From an uncultured Verrucomicrobia subdivision 3 bacterium (GTDB lineage: Bacteria; Verrucomicrobiota; Verrucomicrobiia; Limisphaerales; UBA11358): a DNA stretch of 64,000 nucleotides. The stretch lies in the NCBI GenBank assembly GCA_903895255.1, contig CAITTG010000122.1, positions 49,786 through 113,785 of the forward strand, given 5' to 3'. A program made the translations under genes and the position numbers. The notes beneath the pieces were generated by a model that did not search any database, was not told the origin of the DNA, and saw only the letters and a list, made by a program, of their open reading frames with translations. This document shows positions 24,784 to 33,535 of the stretch, piece by piece. Each line of letters begins with the position of its first letter. Positions within the stretch are counted from its first letter, which is position 1.

Positions 24784-25214
24784 GGTTGTCCACTCGCCAT
24801 CGGTGCCGCCGTGGTTCCCGGCGTCGTCAGCACATTCGCCAGCGTGCTCATCTTCACCGAGTAATCTTTGTTCTGCGCCGAGAAATGCACCTCGGCCGTC
24901 AGCAATTCCATCGCGTCCTGCGGCCAGTTCTGGCTCGTCAGGGTCCATTTAAATTCCAGCGCGCCCTCGTCAATCGTTCCGCTGCGCGTCCCGCCCGTCC
25001 AGTTGGTCAGGACCAGGCTCTCATTCAACACCCGGTCCGCCACCCGCGCCGCCGCGCTCTTGCGCGCCGCCACTTCCCCCGCCAGCCCCGCCACGTGCAG
25101 GGCCTCCACGGCCGCCGGAATCACCAGCGCCAGAAACAGCATTGCCGCCAGCACTTCCGCCAGGGTGAACGCTGCCGCCGCGCGATGTTTAGTTGCTGGT
25201 GTCCCGAATTTCAT
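24780..25214 (-). CDS. gspI: GspI-like minor pseudopilin
   Basis: 144 aa. Leader MKFGTPATKHRAAA followed by AFTLAEVLAAMLFLALVIPAAVEAL. Ala rather than Gly precedes the Phe. Small size and position between H and J fit GspI. Overlaps gspH by 26 bases and gspJ by four. Confidence 0.82.
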   Translation of the reverse strand: MKFGTPATKHRAAAAFTLAEVLAAMLFLALVIPAAVEALHVAGLAGEVAARKSAAARVADRVLNESLVLTNWTGGTRSGTIDEGALEFKWTLTSQNWPQDAMELLTAEVHFSAQNKDYSVKMSTLANVLTTPGTTAAPMASGQP

Positions 25215-25722
25215 ATCCCGTCCGGTTCTTCAGGGCCACCAGCCAGAGCGACCCGCCCGCCGTGTCCGTCAAGCAAATGGTTTGCGGACTGTTCTCGTCA
25301 ATCATCCCGTCCGCCGTAAACCGGATGGCCGGCACATTGTGAAAGGTCGTCAGCGCCGTGCCGCTGGTGCTCTGGACCGTCAACTGCACATTTTCCGCAA
25401 TGCTCACCTGCTCCGCCTTCGGATCGGCGCTGTTGGCCGCCGGGGTTTCCTCTTCCATCCCGTACGTCCCGTTCTTCGCATCCATCCACAACATCATCGG
25501 CATGCCCTCGGACACCGCCCGGCTTTGTCCCGCATGCGCCAGCGCCTGGAACCGCCGCGCCTCCGAGTCCAGCGCGCGCCCGCGAATGAACCCCGACATT
25601 TTCGGCGCCACCATCGAGACCACCACCACCAGCAGCGTCATCACCAGGATCAACTCGATCAGGGTGAACGCCCCGGCCCGGCGGCGGTTACTTGGATTGC
25701 CAGTTGCCAATGTCATCATCAT
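25189..25722 (-). CDS. gspH: GspH-like minor pseudopilin
   Basis: 177 aa. Leader MMMTLATGNPSNRRRAG, then AFTLIELILVMTLLVVVVSMVAP; a C-terminal region with FTADGMIDE. Three consecutive ATG codons are possible starts (25722, 25719, 25716); the first is given. The reading frame overlaps the end of gspG by 35 bases. Confidence 0.83.
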   Translation of the reverse strand: MMMTLATGNPSNRRRAGAFTLIELILVMTLLVVVVSMVAPKMSGFIRGRALDSEARRFQALAHAGQSRAVSEGMPMMLWMDAKNGTYGMEEETPAANSADPKAEQVSIAENVQLTVQSTSGTALTTFHNVPAIRFTADGMIDENSPQTICLTDTAGGSLWLVALKNRTGYEIRDTSN

Positions 25723-26140
25723 TGCCCGGTTTGCCGTCCGGTCCCGCCGAGTACAGGTCGTAACTGCTGGGATTATGTTTTCCGGGAAATTCGTAAATGT
25801 ACGGATTGCCCCACGGATCCTGCGGCACCGCGTCCAGATACGGCCCGTGCCACGCCCGCGCGTCCCGCGGCATCTGGATCAGATCGCCCAGCCCGTTCTT
25901 GCCCTTCGGATAATACCCGTTGTCCACCTCAAACGCGTCCAGCGCCGTTTTGATCGAGGACAAATCCGAGCGCGCCGCCGCCTGCCGCGCCTGCTCGCTC
26001 CGCCCCATCATCTTCGGCACCACCAGCGCCGCCAGAATGCCAATAATCGTGATCACCAGCAGCATTTCCACCAGCGTAAACGCCCCCTGCCGCCGGCCCC
26101 GTTGCGTTATTTGTTTAGTTGGATTCATTTTCATATGCAT
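25688..26140 (-). CDS. gspG: GspG, major pseudopilin of type II secretion
   Basis: 150 aa. Leader MHMKMNPTKQITQRGRRQG, then AFTLVEMLLVITIIGILAALVVPKMMG, the typical GspG helix with Glu at +5; then the conserved GspG block DLSSIKTALDAFEVDNGYYP and DPWGNPYIYEFPG and a C-terminal SAGPDGKPGNDDDIGNW calcium loop. It polymerises into the pseudopilus. A second ATG at 26134 is an equally good start. Confidence 0.93.
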   Translation of the reverse strand: MHMKMNPTKQITQRGRRQGAFTLVEMLLVITIIGILAALVVPKMMGRSEQARQAAARSDLSSIKTALDAFEVDNGYYPKGKNGLGDLIQMPRDARAWHGPYLDAVPQDPWGNPYIYEFPGKHNPSSYDLYSAGPDGKPGNDDDIGNWQSK

Positions 26141-26155
26141 AAATCGTGTTGTGAA

Positions 26156-27403
26156 TTATTTAATGTAATCTTGGAGCGAGAAGATCGGCAGCAGCATGCC
26201 GATGAAAATCAGGCCGATGAACCCGGCAATCAAGAAGAGCATCATCGGCTCGGCAAACGCCACCGCCGTCTTCAAATTCCGGTCCAAATCCACCTCCGTC
26301 ACGGCGGCAATGCGCACCAGCTCCACATCCAGCCGGCCGCTCTCCTCCGCCACCGCGATCATCTCCAGCACCGAGCTCGGGAACAATTGTTTGCAATCCG
26401 CCAGGCTCTCGCCCAGCCGCCCGCCCTGCTGCACCCGTTCAATCGCCTGGGAAACCGCGTCCACCAGAATCTGGTTGCCAATCGCCTTGCGCGAAACGTT
26501 CAGGCAGTGGATCAACGGCACCCCCGCGCCCAGCAGCGTGCCCAGCATCCGGCAGAACCGCGCCATGGCGAACTGCGAGACCAGCGGCCCCATCAGCGGC
26601 GTGCGCAGCAGGATCATTTCCCAGACCCGCTTGCCTTTTTCCGACACAAACCACGTGCGCAGCAGCGCCCCCACCCCCACCACGCCCAGCAGCACAAACA
26701 GGCCGTAGGACCGCAGAATGTGGCTCGCGCCAATGATGATTTGCGTGATCAATGGCAGGGAGCCGTGCACGCTGTTAAACACCTTTTGAAACTTGGGAAT
26801 GAAAAACACCAGCAGCACTGTCAGCACCACCAGCGCCAGCGCCAGCAGGATCAACGGGTAAATCATCGCCGTCGACACCTTCGATTTCAGCTCTTTTTCG
26901 CGCTGTTGAAAATCCGCGATCTGCGCCAGCACCACGTCCAGGAACCCGCCCATTTCCCCGGCCTGCACCATGGCGGTGTAAACTTGGGGAAAGGTGTCCG
27001 GCGATTTCGCCATCGCGTCGGACAAGGCCATCCCGTCCACTACGAGATCGTGCAACTCCCGCCACTTGGCCTGCACCACCGGGCTCTTGTTCTCCTTGTA
27101 GAGAATCACCATCGCCCGGCTCAGCGGCACGCCGGCCGCCAGCAGACTGGAAAGTAGTCGCGTAAAGTTTTCCAGCGCCTTGGCCGGAACTTTTTTGGAC
27201 TCAAATTTGAAGGATAAATTCAGCGGCGCGGAGGCCTTGCCGGCGCCTTTTTTAACCGCCGCCCCGGCCTTCTCCACCAGGTTCACCGGCCGCAAGCCCC
27301 GCGTCTCCATCAACCGCAACGCCTCGGGCCGCCCGGAGGCTTCCAGCACGCCTTCCGCCACGCTGCCGTTCGCCTGCAATGCTTTGTATTTAAAAGTGGG
27401 CAT
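26156..27403 (-). CDS. gspF: GspF, type II secretion inner-membrane platform protein
   Basis: 415 aa with two GspF domains (LENFTRLLSSLLAAGVPLSRAM and MARFCRMLGTLLGAGVPLIHCL) and three hydrophobic segments (LILLALALVVLTVLLVFFI, LFVLLGVVGVGALL, MMLFLIAGFIGLIFIGMLLPIF), as in the family. The N-terminal MPTFKYKALQANG and PVNLVEK are usual. Lies 10 bp downstream of gspE and 15 bp upstream of gspG. Confidence 0.94.
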   Translation of the reverse strand: MPTFKYKALQANGSVAEGVLEASGRPEALRLMETRGLRPVNLVEKAGAAVKKGAGKASAPLNLSFKFESKKVPAKALENFTRLLSSLLAAGVPLSRAMVILYKENKSPVVQAKWRELHDLVVDGMALSDAMAKSPDTFPQVYTAMVQAGEMGGFLDVVLAQIADFQQREKELKSKVSTAMIYPLILLALALVVLTVLLVFFIPKFQKVFNSVHGSLPLITQIIIGASHILRSYGLFVLLGVVGVGALLRTWFVSEKGKRVWEMILLRTPLMGPLVSQFAMARFCRMLGTLLGAGVPLIHCLNVSRKAIGNQILVDAVSQAIERVQQGGRLGESLADCKQLFPSSVLEMIAVAEESGRLDVELVRIAAVTEVDLDRNLKTAVAFAEPMMLFLIAGFIGLIFIGMLLPIFSLQDYIK

Positions 27404-27413
27404 GGTCGCGCGC

Positions 27414-29156
27414 TCAGAGACGGCTCACCGCGATGGCCGCCGCCGTGGCCGCCACGCCGGGCACCGCTTCCGTGTTCTGGTTGGAGCGTTCCACTTCCTT
27501 TGCCGTGGTCACGCTCAGGACTTCTTCCACCGTGGTGATGCCCTGGCGCACCAGGCGCCAGCCGTCGTCCGCCAGCGAACGCATCCCGCCCCGGCGTGCC
27601 GCCTCGCGAATCTGATCCGACGAGGCGTTGCTCAAAATCAACTTCCGGATTTCCGCGTCCGCGTCCATCCATTCAAAGATCGCATGCCGGCCGGTGAAAC
27701 CGGTGTTGCGGCAGTCGCGGCAGCCCACCGAACGGTAAATCGTCGCGTTGGGCGGAATGCCCAGGCGCACTTTGAAGGCCGTCGCCGTCGCGGAGTCATC
27801 GGGCACCTTGCAGCTTTTGCAGAGCAACCGGACCAACCGCTGGGCCAGCACCGCCTCCAGCGAGGACGCCACCAAATAAGGCTCCACGCCCATGTCCACC
27901 AGCCGCGTCAGCGCCCCGGGCGCGTCATTCGTGTGCAGGGTCGAGAAAACCAAATGCCCCGTCAGCGAGGCTTGCACCGCGATCTGCGCCGTTTCGGCGT
28001 CGCGAATTTCCCCGATCAGAATCACGTCCGGGTCATGGCGCAAAATGGAGCGCAATCCCCGCGCAAAGGTCAGGCCCGATTTTTCGGAAACCTGGATTTG
28101 ATTGACCCCCTTCAACTGATATTCAACCGGGTCCTCAATCGTGATGATTTTCCGGTCCGAATCGTTGATTTCGTTCAGCGCCGTGTACAACGTCGAGGTT
28201 TTGCCGCTGCCCGTGGGGCCGGTCACCAGAATGATGCCGTGCGGCATTTGCAGCACGCGCCGGAAACACTCCAGCTCCCGCTTGTCCATCCCGATGTCCT
28301 GCAGGCCGCGCAGCTTCGAATTCTGCCGCAGCAAACGCATCACGACGGCCTCGCCGTGCAGCATGGGAATGATGGAAACGCGGATGTCCACCTCGGCATC
28401 TTCAATGCGTACCTTGATGCGCCCGTCCTGCGGCAGCCGCTTCTCCGCGATGTTCAGGTGGCTCAGGATTTTCACGCGCGACACAATCGCCGGTTGAAAC
28501 CGCTTCAACTGCGCCGGCACCGAGACATCCTGCAGCACGCCGTCAATGCGATAACGGATGCGAAATTCATCTTCAAACGGTTCCAGGTGAACGTCCGAGG
28601 CGCGCAATTCGATCGCGTCCTTCAAGACCTGGTTCACAAACCGGATGATCGAGGCATCCTCGGCGGCATTGTCGAGGTTCGTGTCCTCGGCATTTTCGTC
28701 CACCACCTCAAATCCTTTTTCCTCCTCGAGCGTGTCAATCGTATCCGCCCCGACGCCCAGGCGTTTCTTGATTTCGCGCTGAATCACCTCGCTGGTGGCG
28801 AGCACCGGCTTGAGGGTCAGGCCCGTCATTGTCTTCAGGGCGTCAAAGCCCTGCGTGGCAAACAACCGGCTTGTCGCCACTTCCACCACGCCATTGACCC
28901 GCTGCAACGGCAGTAATTCCTCCTTTAGTAAGAGGCGCGCCGGAAACAGCGACAGCAACTGCCGGTCCGGCTCCACATCCTCCAGGGTGGTGAAGGTCAG
29001 CCCGTATTCCTGGGCCAGCCAGCGCAGCACCCCGTCCTCCGTCGGGACGGTGGCGTGGTCGCGGCGCAGAGCCTCGGCATCCAAAGCGGACAGTTGCCGG
29101 GACGCGACCATGCGTTCCAGCAACTGCTGATATTCCGGTGAGTGCGTTTCGCTCAT
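27414..29156 (-). CDS. gspE: GspE, type II secretion ATPase
   Basis: 580 aa. N-terminal MshEN-type domain (to about 160), then the ATPase with LVTGPTGSGKTSTLYTALNEI (Walker A), the Asp box TIEDPVEYQLKGVNQIQV, Walker B DVILIGEIRDAETAQIA, and the His box HLVFSTLHTNDAPGALTRL. The tetracysteine zinc motif LCKSCK ... GCRDC is present. GspE powers pseudopilus assembly. First core gene of the operon; a Gly-rich exported protein gene lies 34 bp before it. Confidence 0.95.
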   Translation of the reverse strand: MSETHSPEYQQLLERMVASRQLSALDAEALRRDHATVPTEDGVLRWLAQEYGLTFTTLEDVEPDRQLLSLFPARLLLKEELLPLQRVNGVVEVATSRLFATQGFDALKTMTGLTLKPVLATSEVIQREIKKRLGVGADTIDTLEEEKGFEVVDENAEDTNLDNAAEDASIIRFVNQVLKDAIELRASDVHLEPFEDEFRIRYRIDGVLQDVSVPAQLKRFQPAIVSRVKILSHLNIAEKRLPQDGRIKVRIEDAEVDIRVSIIPMLHGEAVVMRLLRQNSKLRGLQDIGMDKRELECFRRVLQMPHGIILVTGPTGSGKTSTLYTALNEINDSDRKIITIEDPVEYQLKGVNQIQVSEKSGLTFARGLRSILRHDPDVILIGEIRDAETAQIAVQASLTGHLVFSTLHTNDAPGALTRLVDMGVEPYLVASSLEAVLAQRLVRLLCKSCKVPDDSATATAFKVRLGIPPNATIYRSVGCRDCRNTGFTGRHAIFEWMDADAEIRKLILSNASSDQIREAARRGGMRSLADDGWRLVRQGITTVEEVLSVTTAKEVERSNQNTEAVPGVAATAAAIAVSRL

Positions 29157-29190
29157 GCCAAGGGTGCGCCGCGTTAACCAGCGTTCGCTA

Positions 29191-29769
29191 TTAATCCAAC
29201 AGACCGAGCAGGGTGGCCTCCGCTTCCTGTCGCGAATTCAGCACTGCGCGCAGGGATTCCTGGGCGGTTTTTAAGGCCTCTTGTTTGGTCTTCATGGAAG
29301 CCTGATATTTGGTCAGCAATTCTTTCACCTGGCCGGCCGGGGCATTGTCGTCCAGCGCCTTTTGCAAGGCTTCCGCATCCGGATTCGGGGGCCCGCCAAA
29401 ACCACCACGGCGGTTGTTCTGGCCGTTTTGGCCACCCCGGTTGCCGCGCATCAGGCGCATCATGTTCGCCCCGCCGCCCGCATCGCGCCGGGCTTCAATG
29501 ACCTTCTGCACCAGCGGCTGCACCGCGTCCCAGTCCGTGTCGTTCGTAAATTCCAATTGATCCTTGATGTTGTCCATCATGCGCTGCATGAACTGCGCCG
29601 GATCAAAGTTGCCACGGCCGCCACCACCACCGCCGCCATTATAACCACCACCGCCACCCGGGGGACGACCGCCACCGCCGCCGCCATTGTCCTGGGCGGT
29701 TACCGTGTTGATACTGAAGAAAAGTGCGACGGCCAGGCCGCACACGACTGCAAGTTGTTTCATTTTCAT
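29191..29769 (-). CDS. Gly-rich exported helical protein preceding gspE
   Basis: 192 aa from the ATG at 29769 (GGAG 9 bases upstream); earlier in-frame codons give a non-signal-like leader. Signal peptide (FFSINTVTA-QD), a poly-Gly tract (24-52), then a predominantly helical region with FMQRMMDNIKDQLEFTNDTDWDAVQPLVQKVIEAR and a second helical part with LQKALDDNAPAGQVKELLTKYQ, which resembles periplasmic Spy/CpxP-like or metal-resistor-type helical proteins only loosely. Function unknown. It shares strand, spacing and Gly-rich composition with the secretin halves. Confidence 0.7.
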   Translation of the reverse strand: MKMKQLAVVCGLAVALFFSINTVTAQDNGGGGGGRPPGGGGGYNGGGGGGGRGNFDPAQFMQRMMDNIKDQLEFTNDTDWDAVQPLVQKVIEARRDAGGGANMMRLMRGNRGGQNGQNNRRGGFGGPPNPDAEALQKALDDNAPAGQVKELLTKYQASMKTKQEALKTAQESLRAVLNSRQEAEATLLGLLD

Positions 29770-30268
29770 TGCGAATGCTCCGGTTAACGTTGAACTGTGT
29801 TCTGGTTGCTTTGGTTTATAGTTTCGGCCACACAGCCGATAATCTATTACCAGCCGTGAATTGCCCCTCAACAAGCACCCTCCATGCCAATTACCCAACC
29901 AACCATTAAATGCCCTTCCTTCGCCCCGTTACCAGCCCTCTGAAACCGCTCCATCCCCCGCCCCGCCTTCGCGCAAACCGCGCAATTCTTGCGCACCCAC
30001 CTGTTTTTCGCGCTATTCTTGCGCACCCCGCTCCCGGAGTGCGCCCGTCTCGGGCGCGCGCCCCTGCTAAACCAAGAAAACCACTGATTCCGATGCCGCC
30101 ATCCCATCGTGGCGGCAAACTGGTGTTCGCCACACTATTCATGCGTCCTACGAACACTCTGGCTTTCTTTGGGTATTGAAGCTTGAAGTTTCTCTGGAGC
30201 TTGGTGCGTGGAATTTGGAGCTTAAATATATTTGTGCCCCGCCCCATTGCTCGTTAATTTGCCCCGCA
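29770..30268. other. Intergenic region with short direct repeat and AT-rich repeat copy
   Basis: No gene seen. It holds the promoters for the divergently read gly-rich gene and mpl. CGCAATTCTTGCGCACCC at 29981-29998 is repeated 30 bases later as CGCTATTCTTGCGCACCC. A TTGAAGCTTGAAGTTTCTC repeat copy sits near 30176, followed by GCTTGGTGCGTGGAATTTGG, close relatives of sequences around 32140, 33060 and 33508. Confidence 0.55.
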
Positions 30269-31666
30269 ATGTTTTCGACACCCATCAAATCCGTCCATTT
30301 TGTCGGCATCGGCGGCACCGCCATGGCCGCCGCCGCCGCCGCCATGCAGGACAAAGGTTTTTCGGTATCCGGCTCCGACCAAAGCGTTTATGAACCGATG
30401 GCCTCCTTTTTGGCCGCCAAAAAAATCAAGGTCATCAATGGCTACGCCGAGCAAAACCTCGCCCACAAGCCCGACCTCGTCATCATCGGCAACGCCATCT
30501 CGCGGGGCAATCCCGAGGCCGAGTTCGTCCTCGACCACAAGCTCCGTTATTGCTCCCTGGCCGAACTGCTGAGTGAATTCTTCATCCGGGGCAAACGCTC
30601 GCTCGTGGTCAGCGGCACCCACGGCAAGACCACCACCACCTCCCTGCTCACCTGGGTCTTCGAACACAACGGCCTCAACCCCAGCTACCTCATCGGCGGC
30701 ATCCCCAACAACCTCGGCCAGGGCGCCCGCTTCACCGACAGCGAATGGTTCATCATCGAGGGCGACGAATACGACACCGCGTTTTTCGACAAACGCAGCA
30801 AGTTCATCCACTACCACCCCGAGGTCGCCATCATCAACAACCTCGAATTCGATCACGCCGACATCTTCGCGGACCTCGCCGCCGTCCAAAAAACGTTCTC
30901 CCATTTCATCCGCCTCGTCCCCCGCAACGGCCTCCTGCTCGGGAACGGCGACGACGCCAACCTTGCCCCACTGCTCAACATCACTCATTGCCCGGTCAAA
31001 CGCTTTGGCTTGGGCGTGGACAATGCCGTGCAAGCCTTCAACCTCCAGTTCGGGTCCACCGCCACCACCTTTGAAATCCCCAGCTTCAAGTTCCACCTCA
31101 ACCTCGTCGGCGAACTCAACGTCCGCAACGCCCTCGCTGTCGTGGCCTGCGCCAAGCATTGCGGCCTGAAAAACCAGCAGATCCAGGCCGCCTTTGACAC
31201 CTTCAAAGGCATCAAACGCCGCATGGAGATCAAAGGCATCGCCGGCGGCGTCACCGTCGTGGACGATTTCGGCCATCATCCCACCGCCATTCGCGAGACC
31301 CTCAAGGCCCTGCGCATCAAATACCCCACGGAGAAAATCTGGGCCATCTTCGAGCCCCGCACCAACACCACCCGGCGCAACGTCTTCCAAAACGAACTCC
31401 CCTATGCCTTTGCCGACGCCAGTGTCGTGATCCTCTCCCAAATCGCGCGGCTGGAACTCCTCGCCCCCGGCGACCGCCTCAACCCCGTGCAACTCATGGA
31501 AGAGTTAAAAATGCTCGGCAAGGACTCCCATTATCTCGCCGATGCCGACACCATCGTCAGCCACGTCGCGAAGGAAGCGCGTGGCGGCGACGTCGTCGTC
31601 GTCTTCAGCAACGGCGGCTTCGACGGCATCCACGGCAAACTCCTGGCGAACTTGGGGAGAAAATAA
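30269..31666 (+). CDS. mpl: UDP-N-acetylmuramate:L-Ala-gamma-D-Glu-meso-DAP ligase (murein recycling)
   Basis: 465 aa Mur-ligase. Start ATG at 30269 gives FVGIGGTAMAAAAAAM, the family N-terminus; the ATP site is GTHGKTT at 116-122, and IIEGDEYDTAFFDKRSKFIHY is diagnostic of Mpl rather than MurC. VVDDFGHHPTAIRETL and FEPRTNTTRRNVFQ follow. Mpl re-attaches recovered tripeptide to UDP-MurNAc in the cytoplasm. Full length for the family. The 24-kDa antisense frames here are shadows. Confidence 0.94.
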   Translation: MFSTPIKSVHFVGIGGTAMAAAAAAMQDKGFSVSGSDQSVYEPMASFLAAKKIKVINGYAEQNLAHKPDLVIIGNAISRGNPEAEFVLDHKLRYCSLAELLSEFFIRGKRSLVVSGTHGKTTTTSLLTWVFEHNGLNPSYLIGGIPNNLGQGARFTDSEWFIIEGDEYDTAFFDKRSKFIHYHPEVAIINNLEFDHADIFADLAAVQKTFSHFIRLVPRNGLLLGNGDDANLAPLLNITHCPVKRFGLGVDNAVQAFNLQFGSTATTFEIPSFKFHLNLVGELNVRNALAVVACAKHCGLKNQQIQAAFDTFKGIKRRMEIKGIAGGVTVVDDFGHHPTAIRETLKALRIKYPTEKIWAIFEPRTNTTRRNVFQNELPYAFADASVVILSQIARLELLAPGDRLNPVQLMEELKMLGKDSHYLADADTIVSHVAKEARGGDVVVVFSNGGFDGIHGKLLANLGRK

Positions 31667-32411
31667 AACCATTCATAAATCCCCCTTCGGCGGAGTGACT
31701 CCCGCACTCCCTGCCCCGAGGACCGCACCATCCCCTGTCGACCTCGCGAAGCGTCCTGGAGTGCGGCGGTCCTCCGCCGCTTTCCGCTGACCAACGATCG
31801 GCCCCCAAACCACGACCCCCAAGGCCATTGCCTTCCTTCCTGTATTCCTAATTAAAAATCAGGTTTAAAATTCGCGATCATCCGTGGTTAAATTCTCCCC
31901 TGCATTTTTCGTGTCTTTCACGGTTCAAAATCCCCGCCTGTTACCACTTCCCATTGGCGACTGACGATTGACGAGCGCCAGAATGCTGGATGTTGGATTT
32001 TGGTGTTAAGGCTGAAAGCCCGTCATGTTATAGCCCAGGCTGGAGGCCTGGGTGCAAGGTCCGAATACCAATCCCGGCCTGTAAGGCCGGCACCATTACG
32101 CACCTAAAAAACTCCGGATTGGCTTCGCCGCCGATTGGAGCTTGGAATTTGGAACTTCTCTGGATGTTGGATGTTGGTGCTTGGAATTTCTCTGTGCCTC
32201 CGTGGTTGATTTCCCCCCCGATTTTTATTCCGTGTATTCCGTGGTTTACAATCCCCCGTTTACGCCCGCCTGCTTTCCACTTTGCGCTTTGGATCTTGGT
32301 TCTTTGAATATTGAAGTTTGAAGCTTCCCACCCGCACCCGCCTCAACCAGTTGCCCGGATTTCATTCAAATTTTAATTGACAAGGACTTTCTACGGTGGG
32401 ACCGTCCCACC
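31667..32411. other. Repeat- and hairpin-rich intergenic region
   Basis: No gene supported. Contains two perfect hairpins (CCCAGGC-TGGAG-GCCTGGG at 32034-32052 and CCGGCCT-GTA-AGGCCGG at 32074-32090), the left copy of a 35-bp repeat (32107-32141), a CCGTGGTT...ATTTTTATTCCGTGTATTC repeat copy near 32199-32240, a degenerate one near 31885, and GAATATTGAAGTTTGAAGC near 32306. Confidence 0.65.
32107..32141. repeat. Perfect 35-bp direct repeat, left copy (flanks vapBC)
   Basis: Identical to 33010-33044. Core bases are CTCCGGATTGGCTTCGCCG and the next 11 bases. Similarity continues imperfectly for about 40 bases (GGTGCTTGGAATTTCTCTG). The second copy starts at the last base of the vapC stop codon. 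Confidence 0.85.
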
Positions 32412-32636
32412 ATGACGGTGACCTGTGATTCCAAACGCCGCGTGATTCTGCCCGCCGGCCAACCCGGCGACCGTTTCGACGTGGAATTTTCCAGCGATGG
32501 CCGGATGATTTTTACCCGCCTTGCGCCGGTGCAACGCAAGGTAACTTATGTCCGCAAAAACGGGCTCCTGCTGGCCGTTACCGATGCGCCGGTTTCCTGG
32601 GAAGAGACCCGCCAGGCCATGGACGAGTTGCCATGA
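32412..32636 (+). CDS. AbrB/MazE-like antitoxin
   Basis: 74 aa. Starts with CDSKRRVILPAG, the swapped-hairpin DNA-binding signature of SpoVT/AbrB-like antitoxins, followed by GDRFDVEFSSDGRMIFTRL; the C-terminal helical tail (SWEETRQAMDEL) fits a toxin-wrapping arm. Stop overlaps the toxin start by ATGA, as in VapBC pairs. It normally represses its own operon and neutralises the PIN toxin. Confidence 0.8.
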   Translation: MTVTCDSKRRVILPAGQPGDRFDVEFSSDGRMIFTRLAPVQRKVTYVRKNGLLLAVTDAPVSWEETRQAMDELP

Positions 32637-33010
32637 AATATCTCTTGGATGTTTCCACCGTGGTTGCCTGTCTCTGGCAAAACCATGTGTTTCATGATCG
32701 CGCCCGCCAGTGGTTGCCGGGCCAGGACCTGGCCGTCTGCCCCATCACCGAACTGGGTTTCTTGCGGGTATCGGTGGCTGCGCACGGTGCCGACTTGCCC
32801 CATGCGCGGGAAATGCTCCAATCCTTTCTGGACAAATACCATCCGGCGTTTGTGCCCTGTGATATGCGCGCTTTGGAAGGCCGCAAGGCAACCGTGGGGG
32901 GCAAAACCACCGATTTTTATCTGGCCAGCCTTGCCGAAAAAAACGGCATGCGCTGGGCCACGCTGGATGAACAAATCAAGCATCCCGCCGCCTTTGTGGT
33001 TCCCGCCTGA
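32633..33010 (+). CDS. VapC-like PIN-domain ribonuclease toxin
   Basis: 125 aa PIN domain. Acidic positions expected for the metal site are visible: D6 (YLLDVSTVVA), E40 (ITELGFLRV), D94 (TTDFYLASLAEKNG) and D112 (ATLDEQI). VapC toxins cut tRNA or rRNA when the antitoxin is lost. Length is family-standard. The stop codon's last base is the first base of a 35-bp direct repeat whose other copy precedes the antitoxin gene. Confidence 0.85.
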   Translation: MKYLLDVSTVVACLWQNHVFHDRARQWLPGQDLAVCPITELGFLRVSVAAHGADLPHAREMLQSFLDKYHPAFVPCDMRALEGRKATVGGKTTDFYLASLAEKNGMRWATLDEQIKHPAAFVVPA

Positions 33011-33044
33011 AAAACTCCGGATTGGCTTCGCCGCCGATTGGAGC
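33010..33044. repeat. Perfect 35-bp direct repeat, right copy
   Basis: Second copy of 32107-32141, separated by 903 bases from the first. It overlaps the vapC stop. With the left copy it would allow the toxin-antitoxin genes to be lost by homologous recombination. Confidence 0.85.
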
Positions 33045-33535
33045 CTGAAATTGGAAGCTTCTCTCGATTTTGGTGCTTGGAATTTCTCTGATTTTTGAAG
33101 TTTGCAGTTTGAAGTTTGAAGCGTGCCTATCCGGTTGGTTGACAGAATCAAAATGAAAGCCGCGCATTTTAACGCGGCCCCCCTGCTTTGGCAGATGGTC
33201 CCGTTTCCCCAGCCCTGATAAGGGCAAAAGAGAATAGCCCAGGGCAACCGAGCATCGCGAGGGCCGCCCTGGGTTACCCGCCCACAATATCAGCTCCCTC
33301 CCCTCCATTCGGAATGGAGGGGAGGGTTGGGGAGGGGAGGCGCCCCTGCCAACACCCCATATCGCAAAGTCGTTTGGCAAGCCACCGGATAGGTACGGTT
33401 TGCAGTTTGAAGTTTCTCCGTGCCTCTGTGCCTCCGTGGTTAAATTCCCCGATTTTTATTCCGTGTATTCTGATTATTCCGTGGTTTACGATTGCCCGCT
33501 TACCGCTTTGAATTTTGAAGTTTGAAGTTTCCGCC
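33045..33535. other. Repeat-rich intergenic region right of vapC
   Basis: No gene supported. Contains TTGAAGTTTGCAGTTTGAAG copies near 33095, a CCCCTCCATT-CGG-AATGGAGGGG hairpin at 33300-33322, a GCCGCG/CGCGGC hairpin at 33159-33178, and a second CCGTGGTTAAATTCCCCGAT repeat copy at about 33434 (also near 32199). The region ends at the stop of the DUF4230 gene. Confidence 0.6.

Noticed and set aside
25358..27157. 599-codon plus-strand frame across gspF-gspG-gspH
   Set aside because: Shadow of the minus-strand T2SS genes: it is rich in His, Arg, Pro and Gln and has no recognisable domain.
30254..31492. 412-codon minus-strand frame inside mpl
   Set aside because: Antisense to a clear Mpl gene with all motifs; Gly/Val/Glu-rich with no domain.
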